From Lentinula raphanica (taxonomy: Eukaryota; Basidiomycota; Agaricomycetes; Agaricales; Omphalotaceae), in NCBI GenBank assembly GCA_027919835.1, contig JANVFP010000019.1, positions 868,001 through 932,000 of the forward strand: DNA of 64,000 nucleotides, written 5' to 3'. Positions 1 through 10,754 of this stretch are shown piece after piece. The translations under genes and the position numbers were made by a program. Position 1 is the first letter of the stretch, and each line of letters opens with the position of its first letter. A model generated the notes under the pieces. It ran no database searches, was not told the origin of the DNA, and was given only the letters and a program-made list of their open reading frames with translations.

Positions 1-2
1 TC

Positions 3-485
3 GAAGATTGGAGAGGATATTGTACGCCTATTCGACGTCAGTCAGGCTATTTCGCGTTGCCAATCTCTTCCCAATCAACTGAAACCTCCACGGATCAGCG
101 TCACCTCTCAGCATACCTCCGTGTCCTAAGCGTAAACACGCGTTTCGTTCACAGATATCGCGACGGCGTAAGCCTTACAGCTTCTAGCGATGGAGTAAAC
201 TCAACACTTGTTGCTGAACGTAGTTCCTCTCCCTCGAGCCGTGAAGTCACAGATTCATTGGAAAATAGTAGGAAACCATCTCTTCAACGCGGATGGGCGT
301 TTGAGGCCATGAATAGGGAGAAGAAGACTCCTCGTATTCAGCTATGCTGTCTTCCTGACGAAGAGGTACTTGAGAGAGACCTCGAGGATGTTAATGGCAA
401 CCAAGGAGACACCGAATTAGAGGATATAGATGCGGATCAAGTTGTGTATCCGGATGCAGACGCTACCTCACCAGTCAAGTGTTGA
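3..485 (+). CDS. 3' end of an unrecognised protein (5' part outside the window)
   Basis: The frame is open from the left edge to a TGA at 483-485, giving about 160 codons, so this is probably the last exon or exons of a gene that starts before the window. The sequence is hydrophilic and rich in Ser, Thr, Glu and Asp, with an acidic C-terminus and no membrane segment or domain I recognise. No canonical splice pair is needed to keep it open. It lies on the same strand as the cyclin gene 530 bp downstream. It could be a chance open frame, but its length and composition favour coding. Confidence 0.4.
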   Translation, partial: EDWRGYCTPIRRQSGYFALPISSQSTETSTDQRHLSAYLRVLSVNTRFVHRYRDGVSLTASSDGVNSTLVAERSSSPSSREVTDSLENSRKPSLQRGWAFEAMNREKKTPRIQLCCLPDEEVLERDLEDVNGNQGDTELEDIDADQVVYPDADATSPVKC

Positions 486-1012
486 GTTGAATCGTGTTCA
501 AATGTGAGTCGATCTAGGTGGTCTCTGTCTCGCGCACTTTACTAAAGCCATATCCACCTTGATCGTATTACACTCACCTCTCTAGGAGATCGCAAAACGA
601 AGGGTCGTTTGGCAATTTCCAAACCAGTACCTGTTCTCTGATTACCGAAGTCAACAAGTTTTTGCTGCTGTTTTTCAATCGGCAACTATCTTGTCCCATG
701 CACTAATTCTCTGCTCTATCACCTTGCTATGTGTTATTCAAATAGGTTTTGTGCACTCTTTTTGATCTGTTCGTATATCCTAACTATCTTTCTCGATTAC
801 TCTACTCTACATAGGTGCCCTTAGTTTTTGCCGCTTGCCCCCCTACCTTGACTCTTTGCACTATCATCCATTTCGCGAACCGTATCTCGAAGATGAGAGT
901 CTATATGTCAGATTGTGGGTCGTTTTGATACCAAACACGACTGCCTACCAAAAACGTAGATATTGGAAAGTCGTGTTTATGTAACAACTGTTCTCAACTT
1001 TGATGCGTCGAA
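486..1012. other. intergenic, no gene seen
   Basis: This pyrimidine-rich stretch precedes the cyclin gene and presumably holds its promoter and 5' UTR. I see no open frame of interest, no clear TATA box and no repeat. Confidence 0.5.
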
Positions 1013-2526
1013 ATGTCTCGCTTTACAGATCTTGATGGTGTTTATGCTACTACTATTCCTCTTCCTTCCTTCGTACCTGGCATGGTAAGTAGTTGATATG
1101 TTATTGATCGGCCATTGACTCGAGTTGTACTTTCTATCAACTTATCTAAATATTATACAAGTGCTCAACTCTCTGTTTTCTCTAATCGACTCTCTCGACT
1201 GTCTTATACACCCAAACCAGCCAACGACGCATGTACTCAATCCATTCTTTTGCCCATCGGGCTCCTGCTTCTTGCGCTGGGGTCAGGTGGCAACCTTATG
1301 GCAATCTTCCTCCTTCTGGTTCCACTTTTGTTTCAACTTCCTCCTCATGCAGATCCCCTTTATCAAAATCATCTAGTTCTCTTTCTGCGCTCACCTCACC
1401 AATATCTACACCGCCCCGTGATGCGGCGCCGCTCAAACAAGAACCTCCACAATCAACAACACTACAGCCGCCTCGAGACACCCAATTTCGAAACAAGAAC
1501 AGGTATGCTTCTAGCCTTGTCGGTACGTGAATTTCAGCTGTTACTTCAGTTCTACTTTGGCCTCACAGGCTATCAGAACAAGCAGTGAAATCTCTTTGTG
1601 ACATCTGGCATCCTCAAGATATTCCTCAAGTGTTCCTTATCACCTCTTGTACTGCTATTCCCGTACCTGCCGCTTCAACTAAGGGAAATTGTCAGCATCC
1701 ATCACAGTCCGCACACAATCAACATCCTGTACTCTTCGCAATAGGTATTCACCCCGAATGTAACTCACACCCTGGCGTCAGCAACCTTCTGCCCATGAAG
1801 GGTTTCGTCCACGAAGTTTTGAGACGATCTCGGACTTCTGGGAGGGTCCTCCAGATAGCCCTATGCTATTTAGAAGCCGTACGCCCCAGAATACCGGAGA
1901 TAGCTCAATTAGACAATCTAATCAAGGTCCAAACAGAATTAGCTGACCAGATTACTGTGACTACAGAGGATGGTCTCGCACGAGAAAGCGAGTTCTGCAT
2001 CGGAATGGACACAATTCTTTCCAACAAATCCAATGATACCATGGACAACATCAGAGTCATCAGAGTCTCCGATTCAGAATCATACTCTGGCTCTACCGCC
2101 ATCTTCAGTGGAACGACTGAAGATGACGAATCAACGTCAACTCTCAAGAAGAGTAAAGCGCCCTCTTCGTCACTTCCCCCTTTGCCATCTCTTCCTTCAC
2201 CTCTGCTATGCCCACGCCGAGCATTCCTAGCCTCCCTCATCCTCGCGTCCAAATTTATGCAAGATGAATGCTACTCGAACCGAGCATGGGCTGAACTATC
2301 TGGCCTTCCACCAAGAGAAGTCGGTCGCTGTGAGCGTGCTCTTGGTGATGCGCTAAATTGGCGTCTCTGGGTAGGGAAATTCTCTTCCCAATCTCAGACA
2401 TCACCCTCGCCGAATTGCCCTGCTGGCGGTTTGAATATCCGGCCCTTGGCTCCCTGTCGAAGTGAAAGTGTGTTATTCGCTGGTCCCGCCAATACCACAG
2501 ATGGCTTGCTTCTTTGTGATCAATGA
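1013..2526 (+). CDS. Pho80/Pcl-type cyclin (PCL5-like)
   Basis: This is a cyclin of the Pho80 family, which activates a Pho85-type kinase. The long last exon (from 1569) carries the cyclin box: VHEVLRRSRTSGRVLQIALC, then a Ser/Thr/Asp-rich insertion, then LLCPRRAFLASLILASKF, the hallmark SNRAWAELSGLP, and RCERALGDALNWRLWVGK. This is the order and spacing seen in fungal Pcl5/Clg1-like cyclins. A 5' exon from ATG 1013 to 1084 followed by GTAAGT is plausible. A Ser/Pro-rich exon ends at 1502, and an intron 1503-1568 joins it in phase to the last exon. The acceptor of the first intron is uncertain: the exon starting after AG at 1220 is out of phase with ATG 1013, so the N-terminus is not settled. 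Basidiomycete relatives also carry long low-complexity N-termini. A damaged inverted copy lies about 1.8 kb downstream. Confidence 0.75.
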
Positions 2527-3282
2527 CGATGAGGGTGAAGGGTTCATTTATGTTAGGTATGCCAATCGTGCAAGATATCATTGATATGTGCTGAGTCGTT
2601 TCATGTCTCAGGGACTCATGATCCACCGAACTGGGTCAAGCCTTCGATTATGCATGACATATATCATCTATAGACTTATTTTGACAGAGTACCGAGTATG
2701 TGAAATTCCACTCGATCTCCAGAGATGAGGGAAACAAGAACGCTGACGGTCAAGTTACCACTTGGTGCGCTCTACAGTCCAAAGATACTACCCCATCGGA
2801 GTTCTAGCGAGTGATGAATCGTAGATTGTCGATTCGCGCAGGTCTCACGGACAGAGAAGGTGTTGAATTATAAATAATGTTGAACAAAATATTGGGTATG
2901 ATTAGATGGATTATCTGAGTCGGTAGAAAATGTGGGTGTTGCAACGTTGAAGCTCGAAGTGTAGCTGAATGATGGATTCTTCGAATAACAATTTTCGAGC
3001 GCTCGCGAAAGGAAAAAGGAGTGGGTTCTCATTGCATTTCATACTACATACTTGGTACGTAGGCATTGGACAAAAGGCATATATAAACTTGTGCCCATAC
3101 AAAGATATGACAGATTTCGAGGCATAGACTGGAAACCGGGGGCAAGAGAACGGCAAGAGAGAGAGAAAAATCCAAAAAGTCCGATGATAATTTTCAGTAT
3201 AAAACTTGTAATTTCGAGAGAAGACAAGAGAGGAAGGATCGTGTAAAGGGAAAGAAGAAGATGATAAAATAATACAACCAAG
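2527..3282. other. cyclin 3' flank, no gene seen
   Basis: Several overlapping short open frames are present on the minus strand, but they are hydrophobic, low in complexity and unlike known proteins. This is most likely the 3' UTRs of convergent genes. Confidence 0.4.
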
Positions 3283-4200
3283 TTATCTAAGTACAAGTAG
3301 ATGAGAAACGATGATCCAAAAAGGTAAGAGATGATCGAGTGGCAGCAATAATTCGATAGTGGATTCTGGTTTTCTTTGAGATACATGGCCTGCATCCAAG
3401 CTGAGGCCTGCTAATGCTATTCCACCAGGAACATGTTGCGGGATATGAGTTCGACGTCCCAGATGGAAACCTTGCATCCATGGGAACATCGAAATCGACG
3501 AGACTTCGAACGCAATGGCAGGAGGCGTAAATTGCCTTTTGAGTACTCCATCACTGATATCCAGTCTCCCATCTCCTCCATTGACATCTCTGTCCCTTCT
3601 TGTCATCACCTGTCACAGCCGCACACCTCCCTCATGCTATTCTTCCTCCTCTCGAATGACGGAAATTGAGGATCATGTCCCGTCCAGTAGGACCAAGGAC
3701 CGGAACGGTAGATGTAGGTAAAGAATATAACCATGACGAGGACTCTGAGAATTTCCCAGATAGACCAACTGCGGGGGTAAGGCCGTCCATTGAGACCATG
3801 TTCTTATCGTCAAAGAAGCAGAGCATCTGTATCGTTCGATCCCAGATGAAGACTCTGTCGAGGTCGGTGAGTAAGTAAGCCCAGGTGTTGGAGAATTATC
3901 AGTTATGTAGATGTCGTTGACCAGGGGGACGCACTGTCGTTTATGTCAGACGTGAACAATCGAGGACTTGTTCGAGCGACTTACATTATTGTTCATACCA
4001 CTGCTATCCACGCCGCTGGCGTCATCAGGCGAATACATTTCCATGTCGACAGCTTGATCCTGTTTGGATCTTCTTTGATGAATCCATCGTACGACGGCAC
4101 GATCTTGAGGGACGTCATTCTGCTTATTACCGTCGAAAGCAAACGCCTCCGCAGGTAAGGCGACAGCACGGCGCAATCCAGCACTTCGGCTGGGTTCAGA
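3283..4200 (-). pseudogene. remains of an unrecognised membrane-protein gene
   Basis: On the minus strand, coding-like stretches alternate between frames. One carries KIVPSYDGFIKEDPNRIKLS followed by a Trp/Ala-rich stretch and a GTATGA donor near 3990. A second carries TDLDRVFIWDRTIQMLCFF (about 3790-3850). A third has a hydrophobic segment (EILRVLVMVIFFTYIY) followed by RSGPWSYWTGHDP (about 3620-3760). A fourth, at 3283-3609, runs on in another frame. Together they look like one small single-pass membrane protein whose frame has shifted several times. Introns could explain one change but not all, since no canonical pairs fit. I do not recognise the family. The neighbouring inverted cyclin fragment is also broken. 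Confidence 0.35.
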
Positions 4201-4284
4201 CGCAGTCGCTTCTGACGAACGGCAAACAGCAGGGGAACATGATATCAGCTTCTTGTCAGGCGTAGAAACGAAGCCTCCGGCTTC

Positions 4285-4722
4285 AGCAGGATAGTGGATA
4301 ACACATTTCCACTTCGACAGGGAGCCAAGGGCCGGATATTCGAAGCGCCAGCAGGGCAATTCGAGGGTGATGTCTGAGATGGAGAAGAGGATTTTCCTAC
4401 CCAGAGACGCCAATGTAGCGCATCACCAAGAGCACGCTCACAGCGACCGCTAGCGACCGACTTCTTCTGGTGGAAGGCCAGATAGTTTAGGCCATGCTCG
4501 GTTCGAGTAGCATTCATCTTGCATAAATTTGGACACGAGGATGAGGGAGGCTAGGAATGCTCGGCGTGGGCATGGAGAGGGCGCTTTACTCTTCTTGAGA
4601 GTTGACGTTGATTCGTCAGTTTCACTGAAGATGGCGGTAGAACCAGAGTATGAATCGGTTGTGAATCGGAGACTCCGATGACTCTGTTGGTGTCCATGGA
4701 ATCATTCCCTTGCTTGTTCCCT
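4285..4722 (-). pseudogene. truncated inverted duplicate of the Pho80-type cyclin
   Basis: Read on the minus strand, this repeats the 3' half of the cyclin at 2030-2480. It starts near the segment upstream of the Ser-rich linker and runs through CPRRAF, SNRAWPKLSGLP-like and RCERALGDALHWRLWVGK to LAPCRSGNV. Sequence similarity then stops on both sides. Compared with the parent, the copy has lost most of the Ser/Pro linker, which shifts its frame, and has gained a short internal duplication (TCGCTAGCGGTCGCT) before RCERALG. It cannot make a cyclin. The high remaining identity suggests a recent inverted duplication within about 2 kb. Confidence 0.82.
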
Positions 4723-4795
4723 TGCTTGTCAAGGGCTTTCCACCCCCTTGTTGTTTTCCGTAAACATCGGATAAACAAACTTCCAATGCGTCACT

Positions 4796-4844
4796 CCAGC
4801 GCTTCCTTCAGCGCTCCCTTCAGCGCTCCCTTCAGCGCTCCCTC
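4796..4844. repeat. 12-bp tandem repeat
   Basis: The unit TTCAGCGCTCCC occurs three times in a row after a degenerate first copy (CCAGCGCTTCC). About 90 bp upstream, at the edge of the inverted cyclin copy, another 12-bp unit, TTCCCTTGCTTG, occurs twice. Confidence 0.8.
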
Positions 4845-5139
4845 CTGTCTGCAGGACTACCAGCGCCTACCTACCTAGCAATGATTAATCTGCTACTAGT
4901 GTCTAGTATGTTTCTTGAAAGCAAACTCTAACGCTTGCTGCTCTATTCTTCTGTATCTCACACTTCAGCTCAAGCAAGGGCTTTGCCACCAACGGTGGCC
5001 ATTCTAGTAGGATTCGTTGATAAGAATTGTCGTTTGTGTTCATTTACCGAGTATATTATGTAAGTAGGTAGCGATCCAGGTATAGGGCCAAAACACGCTG
5101 GGCGCCAATTTTTTTCTCTGAACTCTCAACTTTGAACTC

Positions 5140-7616
5140 ACCCATGGCTTTGGATTCGAATCTCGAACGATGTCAAGGTCTACACCGTCAACGGCTCCAC
5201 CGCTGGATACTCCTCCTCTCTTTCAGATTGGCTCTCACGAAAACGCACAGAGGCAAAAGGAAAACGAGCAGCCAAAGAGCATGTAGAAGGCACTATAGAG
5301 CTGATCCAAGGATCTGACCAGTAACAAGATCAAAACTCCTGATGTAGACTCGAGCCAGTAACTTTGCACGACAGTCTGAGTCGAGCGCTCAGACGTGTCA
5401 GCGACCGCTCATCACGTCTCTGCCAGAGTGACTGGTTCGAGTCTACTCCTGATGGAAGTCATGCGATTGCTACTGGGACGTACAAGCCTCAGATAAGAGT
5501 ATGGGATCTTGACCAGCTTACTCTCAAATTCGAACGGCATATGGATTCAGAAGATGTTGATTTTGTTGTGCGTAAGTTGTCTCTCCTGCTAGTTCTTTTG
5601 TGTATGTTTGGCAACATACTGTCGAACAGATGCTCTCTGACGATTGAACAAAATCCATACCCCTCCAAAATGACCGCACGATAGAACTACATACGCAAGG
5701 CGGTTGTCATCATCGCACTCGAATACCTCGGTTTAGCCGTTCTCTGGCATGCTATTATCCTTCCTGTGACGCACTCTTTTCTGCGTCTGGAAATGAGATC
5801 TATCGCCTGAATCTCGAACAAGGCCGATCCATGACTCCCCTTACCTTAGAAGACGATGCAGACGACATACAAGGTGTCAACACAATCGATGTTAATCCAG
5901 CGCACCAACTTTTTGCTTTCGGTGTCGATGGAAACGGCACAGTGCAATTCTGGGACCCGAGGTCACGGTCATGCACCGGAATATTGCGTTTGCCGGGACA
6001 CAAACTCGTCTCGCCAAGTTTCGACAGTAATCTTGATCCATCAGCCTCTGGACTGGGCATAACGGCTCTTTCTTCGCGGTCTGACGGGTTGTCGTATGCA
6101 GTTGGAACGACAACGGGGCATACATTGCTCTATGATATCCAAACACCGAAGCCTTACGCCATGAAAGACCAGGGATATGGTCTACCTATCAAAAGTGTCT
6201 CATGGATCGAGGGAGAGAGTAGGATCGCAGGAGATGGGGTGGTTCTCAGTGCGGACAAAAAAGTGATCAAAATATGGGATCGGAATACGGTATGTCATAC
6301 CTGACTTGCAGAGACGTCCCTCTTATTGAACGAGATTTCTAGCCTTCAGTCAATTCTACTTCTAATAACCCCGCTTCTGACCTGAACGATGTCCATCACG
6401 TTCCCGGAAGTGGACTCTTGTTGACAGCCAACGAAGGCATTCAGATGTCCACATATTATATTCCCCAACTCGGACCTGCTCCTCGTTGGGTAAGCTTCCT
6501 CGAAAACATCACGGAAGAATTAGTTGAAGATCAAACTACCCGCAATGTCTACGAGGACTTTAAATTCGTTGAGCGGAATGAGTTGCAGAAGTGAGTTTCA
6601 ATCCACCATTACTGTTACCTATACTGAATACCTTCACAGGTTGGGTCTGGATCATCTCATCGGCACTCCTGCCCTCAAACCCTACATGCACGGCTACTTC
6701 GTCCCACTAAATTTATACGACACTGCCCGAGTAATCACCGACCCCTTCGAATACGCAGAACATCGCGAGCGAATGATAGCAGAATTCCGAATCCGGACTT
6801 CCACCAAACAAATACTTGGTGTCACAGTCAATCAAATGCTCGCAGAGATTTCCAGAAGGAGGAATGTGCGAGAAAAAGAAGGGAGAGGAAAAACCGGAAG
6901 ACTCAGAAGGATGTTGGGGAGCAGAAGGATGTTGGGGAGGAGAAAGATGCGATGGACGTGGACGTGGACGAGGAAGAACAGGCCGGTGGTGAAGAGCATG
7001 ACGGACCCACGAGTGTATTGACCGATCCTCGTTTCGTGAAGGTCTTTGAGGATTCTGAATTCGAGGTCGACGTCGACAGTAGGGAATACGCATTACTAAA
7101 TCCTTCGTCAGTCGCCAATGGAAAGACTTTTGGGAAAGGGGCAAGACGGCAGTGGAGGAGGAGGAGGAGGAAAGTGACAAGATGTCTTCTGACGGTTTTG
7201 AGGAGAGTGATAGCGAAAGCGATGGGGATAATAGCAGTGGTAGCAGTAACGCCGGAGGTTCGCCCTCCAACTCTATCTTCAAGCGTATCACTGACTCTTT
7301 GCATATCAGACTTAAGCAAATCCGATCCCCGTGCACGTCCAGGACAGAAAAACATTCGCGCCCTGGAAGCTTATAACGGATCGAAACAACAAAACGGGCT
7401 TCCAACATCAAGTTGGTTCCTATGCGTCCACAAATCGGCGTCAATGGTGCACGAACTGCGGCTGAAAAGGATGCCACCTTTGGTCAATGTCGTGCTCACT
7501 CCTCTGGCGCTTCTCGTGTCAACGCCGAAAAACGCCCGTCACGTACAAACAAAGTCAGAATTGCTGAAGATGGAGGGATAGAGATGTCATGGCTACCCTC
7601 AGCTGACTCTCAATAA
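5140..7616 (+). pseudogene. ENP2: ENP2/NOL10 ribosome-biogenesis WD40 protein, pseudogene
   Basis: Enp2 (NOL10) is an essential nucleolar WD40 protein of 40S subunit assembly. Homology runs from VKVYTVNGSTAGYSSSLSDW (5178 on) through KPQIRVWDLDQLTLKFERH, RFSRSLACYYPSCDALFSAS, NEIYRLNLEQGRSMTPLTL and FEVDVDSREYALLNPSS to the C-terminal DPRARPGQKNIR and GGIEMSWLPSADSQ. Typical introns remain, for example GTGCGT...CAG at about 5571-5629 and the one after NVYEDFKFVERNELQ at about 6590. The gene is broken. A one-base shift and deletion follow GTIELIQ, and a 101-bp MITE sits at 5345-5445. The conserved Trp of LSDDW is now TGA (5645-5647). At least three frame changes occur between 6860 and 7410 in the acidic C-terminal region. 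A functional copy must exist elsewhere. Confidence 0.87.
5345..5445. mobile_element. MITE-like element, copy 1 (Mutator-type target duplication)
   Basis: The 101-bp element begins TAGACTCGAGCCAG and ends CTGGTTCGAGTCTA, inverted terminal repeats with one mismatch. It is flanked by a direct 9-bp duplication CTCCTGATG (5336-5344 and 5446-5454); removing element and duplicate restores the ENP2 frame KTPDGSHAIATG. Inside is a smaller palindrome, GTCTGAG...CTCAGAC. There is no coding capacity. Duplications of 9-11 bp are typical of Mutator-like elements, so a MULE-mobilised MITE is the likeliest class. A second, shorter copy lies at 23201-23280 in the opposite orientation. Confidence 0.78.
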
Positions 7617-7671
7617 CAATCACAAGAGTCAAAAGAGGGATCTAATAAACAAGGTAAATTCCTTCTCAGAC

Positions 7672-8392
7672 ATGCTCAGTCCCCAATTCAACTCAATCAC
7701 CTCAAAAGAACCTCCCGGAAAACTACTCAAAGAAATATTTTATGTCGCCATCCAATCTTCTGAATCCGCCGCTCGTATTCAAGCTATCTTTTGGAACAGA
7801 TCTATACCATTGTATCACTTGGCCCTCGGTATCATACGTCGCAGAAGATAAAGGGAGGATCGTTGGTTATATTCTGGCTAAGATGTACGTTCATTCGATG
7901 ATTTTCCGTCTACAACTCCAGTACTTACTATAAGGACCCTCATCATCGATATATCTGCCCTACGCACAAAGGGAAAAGGAAGTCAAAGAAGGAGAACAAC
8001 CCCATGGACACGTAACTCCAACATCAGTCCTCCGCTCCTATAGACGACTGGGTATAGCGAAGAAACTCATGCTGCAATCTCGTACGTATGGAAGCCCTCT
8101 GCTTGTGATATAGTTTTCTGAAATTCGAATCATTATCCCAGAAGAGTCTATGGCGACTATATATCGCGCGTCCCATGAATCGTTACATGTGCGCAAGTCC
8201 AATCGTGCCGCGCTCAGTCTATATCGAGATACTCTTGATTTTGAGGTTCAGGGCATTGAGCAAAAGTATTGTGCGTGCAACTCCTGCTGTTATTTACCAC
8301 GGGATGAACTTGAAGGCTGAAGCTCTCACTCTCGCTTAGATGCTCATGGCGAAGCCGCCTATTCGTTGCGCCTCATGTTAAAGCATGAATAG
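7672..8392 (+). CDS. NAA10: NatA catalytic subunit ARD1/NAA10, N-terminus damaged
   Basis: NAA10 acetylates nascent protein N-termini as the catalytic part of ribosome-bound NatA. The GNAT core is clear: [18 protein letters not shown], then an intron, [20 protein letters not shown] (acetyl-CoA loop RRLGIA), an intron GTACGT...[22 protein letters not shown] and, after another intron, a C-terminus ending at TAG 8390-8392. These three introns join in perfect phase. The start is abnormal. The conserved NLPENY is present (about 7722) but without the usual first 20 residues and no clear ATG. Between it and YHCITWP there are 22 extra in-frame codons without a canonical splice pair that would keep frame. 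It may be a pseudogene whose 3' half is still clean. Confidence 0.7.
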
Positions 8393-8566
8393 CTTGACCG
8401 AGTTCTACTGCCTTCCGTGTACATCCGATACAATGAGATTTCCATAATGTTACGAGTTCAATCTGATAAGCGATTCCTATAACACTGTTCAGGACGATGC
8501 AGTCTACAAATCTCGAGCCGCAGATCTTCGCCTCGTCCATCTCTGCATCTCTCCTCTGTTTTGGAT

Positions 8567-10370
8567 CTATTGATTATCTATTGATATTTCCGGCTCCAGC
8601 GTACCTTGACTCAGCATAACCGCTTCTCTCACAAGTCCAAACCCAGCTTGTAGCGAGCATTCGAAAGCCTGAATAGAAGGGATCGCCAACTGGTTAGAGT
8701 CAGAACATGAACATTGCGCACATATGGTACTCACAACTCGAAGTATCTGTCTTGAACATCGCACCATACCAATATTATTGCCGTGAAGTTGAACTAGGGC
8801 AACGGTTGACGTTGAGACCCGGATGGCATTACAAACGTAGTCATAAAGCATCTCGAATGTGAGCGCCGGATACCCATCATTTTCTGCTTGATAGTACTGG
8901 ATAGAATGACACTCTGGAGATAAGGGAATTCCGGACAGATCCGTTGGGTTTCAGCGGTAAGTTCGAGTTGGGAAACGGTCAACCAGGGAGAAGTAGGTTT
9001 CAAATTCATCACAGCAGACATCTATACAAGGTGATCAGTTTGGTTTAGAAGATTTAGATGTCGAAGACCTGCAAATAAGTGAGCGAGCGACCTGATATCC
9101 CCTGTGATGCAACACGCCTCTTCGAGTATGCGGGTGGTTTTGGGATCCACCAAGATTTCATTGACGCTCGTATTCCGCATCTCAGTGGATTCCTCGTCCA
9201 TACCCTCTTCTATATTTGGCGTCAACATTGGCCTGGCAATGTTCTTCGCTTGTGAAGCCTTGATAGAAGCGGAAGTTCTGATCAATATCAATCTTCCGGA
9301 GAATCGACTTTTGACGCTTTCTCTAACGGCAAAAGTGTATCCATACGTGTGGTCACGCCTATAACAACTAGACCCTTGCTATTGGCTCCTGCTCGGCAGC
9401 TTTGGACTGTGCCAAGAAGGGAGTGAATGGCTTGGTGAATATGTCAAATGCGTCTCGGGTGACCCTGGGGTGACCGTTGTAGGCCGTCCAAGTGTGGGAA
9501 TACAAACGATGAGCGGTTGGCACCGAAAGTTCAATCATTTCGACAGGAGTATGGATGAAAAGATTACCTTCGCCTTCTTCCGGGGATTCATCGTCAGCGG
9601 CTCCTCGAATCTCCTCAGGTAAGAGGGCTGGAGACACTTGGGAACTGAGCTGACGAGAAATCTCCCGCATGGCGGAACGATCATTTTGTTTGGACCAGTC
9701 CTGACAGTCAAACCACAATTTCGAGTGCCTGGCAAGGACGTGAGTATAAAACAACAGCCCGACGAGATTCACTCACTTGTGTTTTACCACTACCTCGCGG
9801 GCCAGGTATGTAGTGAACAGCTATTTCCCTCTCCTCGCATCACTGTTCCGTCCAAAAGATCACTCAGTCGTTGTATTGCAACTTCGTTGGTGGATTTTTC
9901 GTCATTTTCCGACGAGATGGTCGGAGGATCTCGCAGCGCGTGAAACACAGCACGTTTTTGAATCATCAGCGAGTCATAAAGGTGCTCCGGTATGATACCC
10001 TTGAGGGTACGTCTAGAAGGGGACGCCGTATTAGATCCTCGTTTGGAATAATGATATTCTCATCCAGAAATCAACAAACGCGACACATATCTCTCTCATT
10101 GAGCCTAATCTTTCCGAGCTTTTCAGACTTTGAGATGGTTCATCAGCATCATCTATTAGCCAGTCCATCGGCATCGTACTTTCCATCGTCTTCGTCGTGT
10201 ACCTCCCTCTGTCCCAACCCAATCCAACTAGCGTCGTTATCCGTACGAAATTCCAAGGCAAAAAAACCAGATGAACTTGCAGCTGTGCCATTTCGGAGTT
10301 TGACTTGGATGAATTGGGAAGAACAACGACGACTCTTATTGAGTGCAACGACTATCTTACACATTATCAT
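8567..10370 (-). pseudogene. ORC4: origin recognition complex subunit 4 (ORC4), pseudogene
   Basis: Orc4 is an AAA+ subunit of the origin recognition complex. From the minus-strand 5' end one can follow EHLYDSLMIQKRAVFHAL, LSDLLDGTVMRGEGNSC, the Walker A motif GPRGSGKT (about 9800), NDRSAMREISRQL, DAFDIF, GLVVIGVTTRMDTLLPLEK, VKSRFSGR, the segment RILEEACCITGDIRSLAHLF, and the C-terminal winged-helix part ALTFEMLYDYV with IGMVRCSRQIL. Several are in different frames. There is one frame change just before Walker A, one between DAFDIF and the next block, a one-base loss at EK/VKSRFSGR, and one before ALTFEML. The Arg codon before LSGLVQT is TGA (9708-9710). This cannot encode Orc4. The 5' end is uncertain. 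Confidence 0.85.
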
Positions 10371-10481
10371 TCTACTAGTCTGACTCGGGAGACTAAGAAA
10401 AGCCTAAAAACATCAGCAGATCTCGTTAGCAATGCGCGCACATGGATCGAATGAATTGAGGAAATTCCGGGAGGAGTACAC

Positions 10482-10736
10482 ATGTTGCCTTCCGAGCTGT
10501 TCTTTGCTGACGACGACGAGATCAAAAAGGTGCTGGACAACTTCACCCAGCTGAACGAAGCGGACGATGTGATGAAATTGCTGCAGGGAATGAAGAATAA
10601 ATATCTCGACCCGTATAACCAACAGTTATTTACACGACTGCAAGGCATGAAGGGCGAGTTTCAGAGTATTGAGGCAGACAAAAAGCGTCAGAAGGAAGAG
10701 AGAAAAGCCCATGAAAATCAATCATCTTTGTCCTAG
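10482..10736 (+). CDS. small charged hypothetical protein
   Basis: This single 84-codon frame from ATG to TAG is predicted largely helical: it starts LPSELFFADDDEIKKVL and ends in a Lys/Glu-rich coiled-coil-like tail (KKRQKEERKAHEN). Composition and codon use look coding, and the opposite-strand frames are hydrophobic and implausible. It may be only the last exon of a longer gene, because no promoter or upstream exon is evident in the 110 bp before it. I do not recognise the family. Confidence 0.35.
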   Translation: MLPSELFFADDDEIKKVLDNFTQLNEADDVMKLLQGMKNKYLDPYNQQLFTRLQGMKGEFQSIEADKKRQKEERKAHENQSSLS

Positions 10737-10754
10737 AATACATATTAGTATGGA

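Noticed and set aside
5425..5445. tRNA-like B-box (GGTTCGAGTCT) at the MITE end, hinting at a tRNA gene or SINE
   Set aside because: The stems of a T-arm do not pair, no A-box or cloverleaf is present, and the same word is simply the inverted terminal repeat at the other end.
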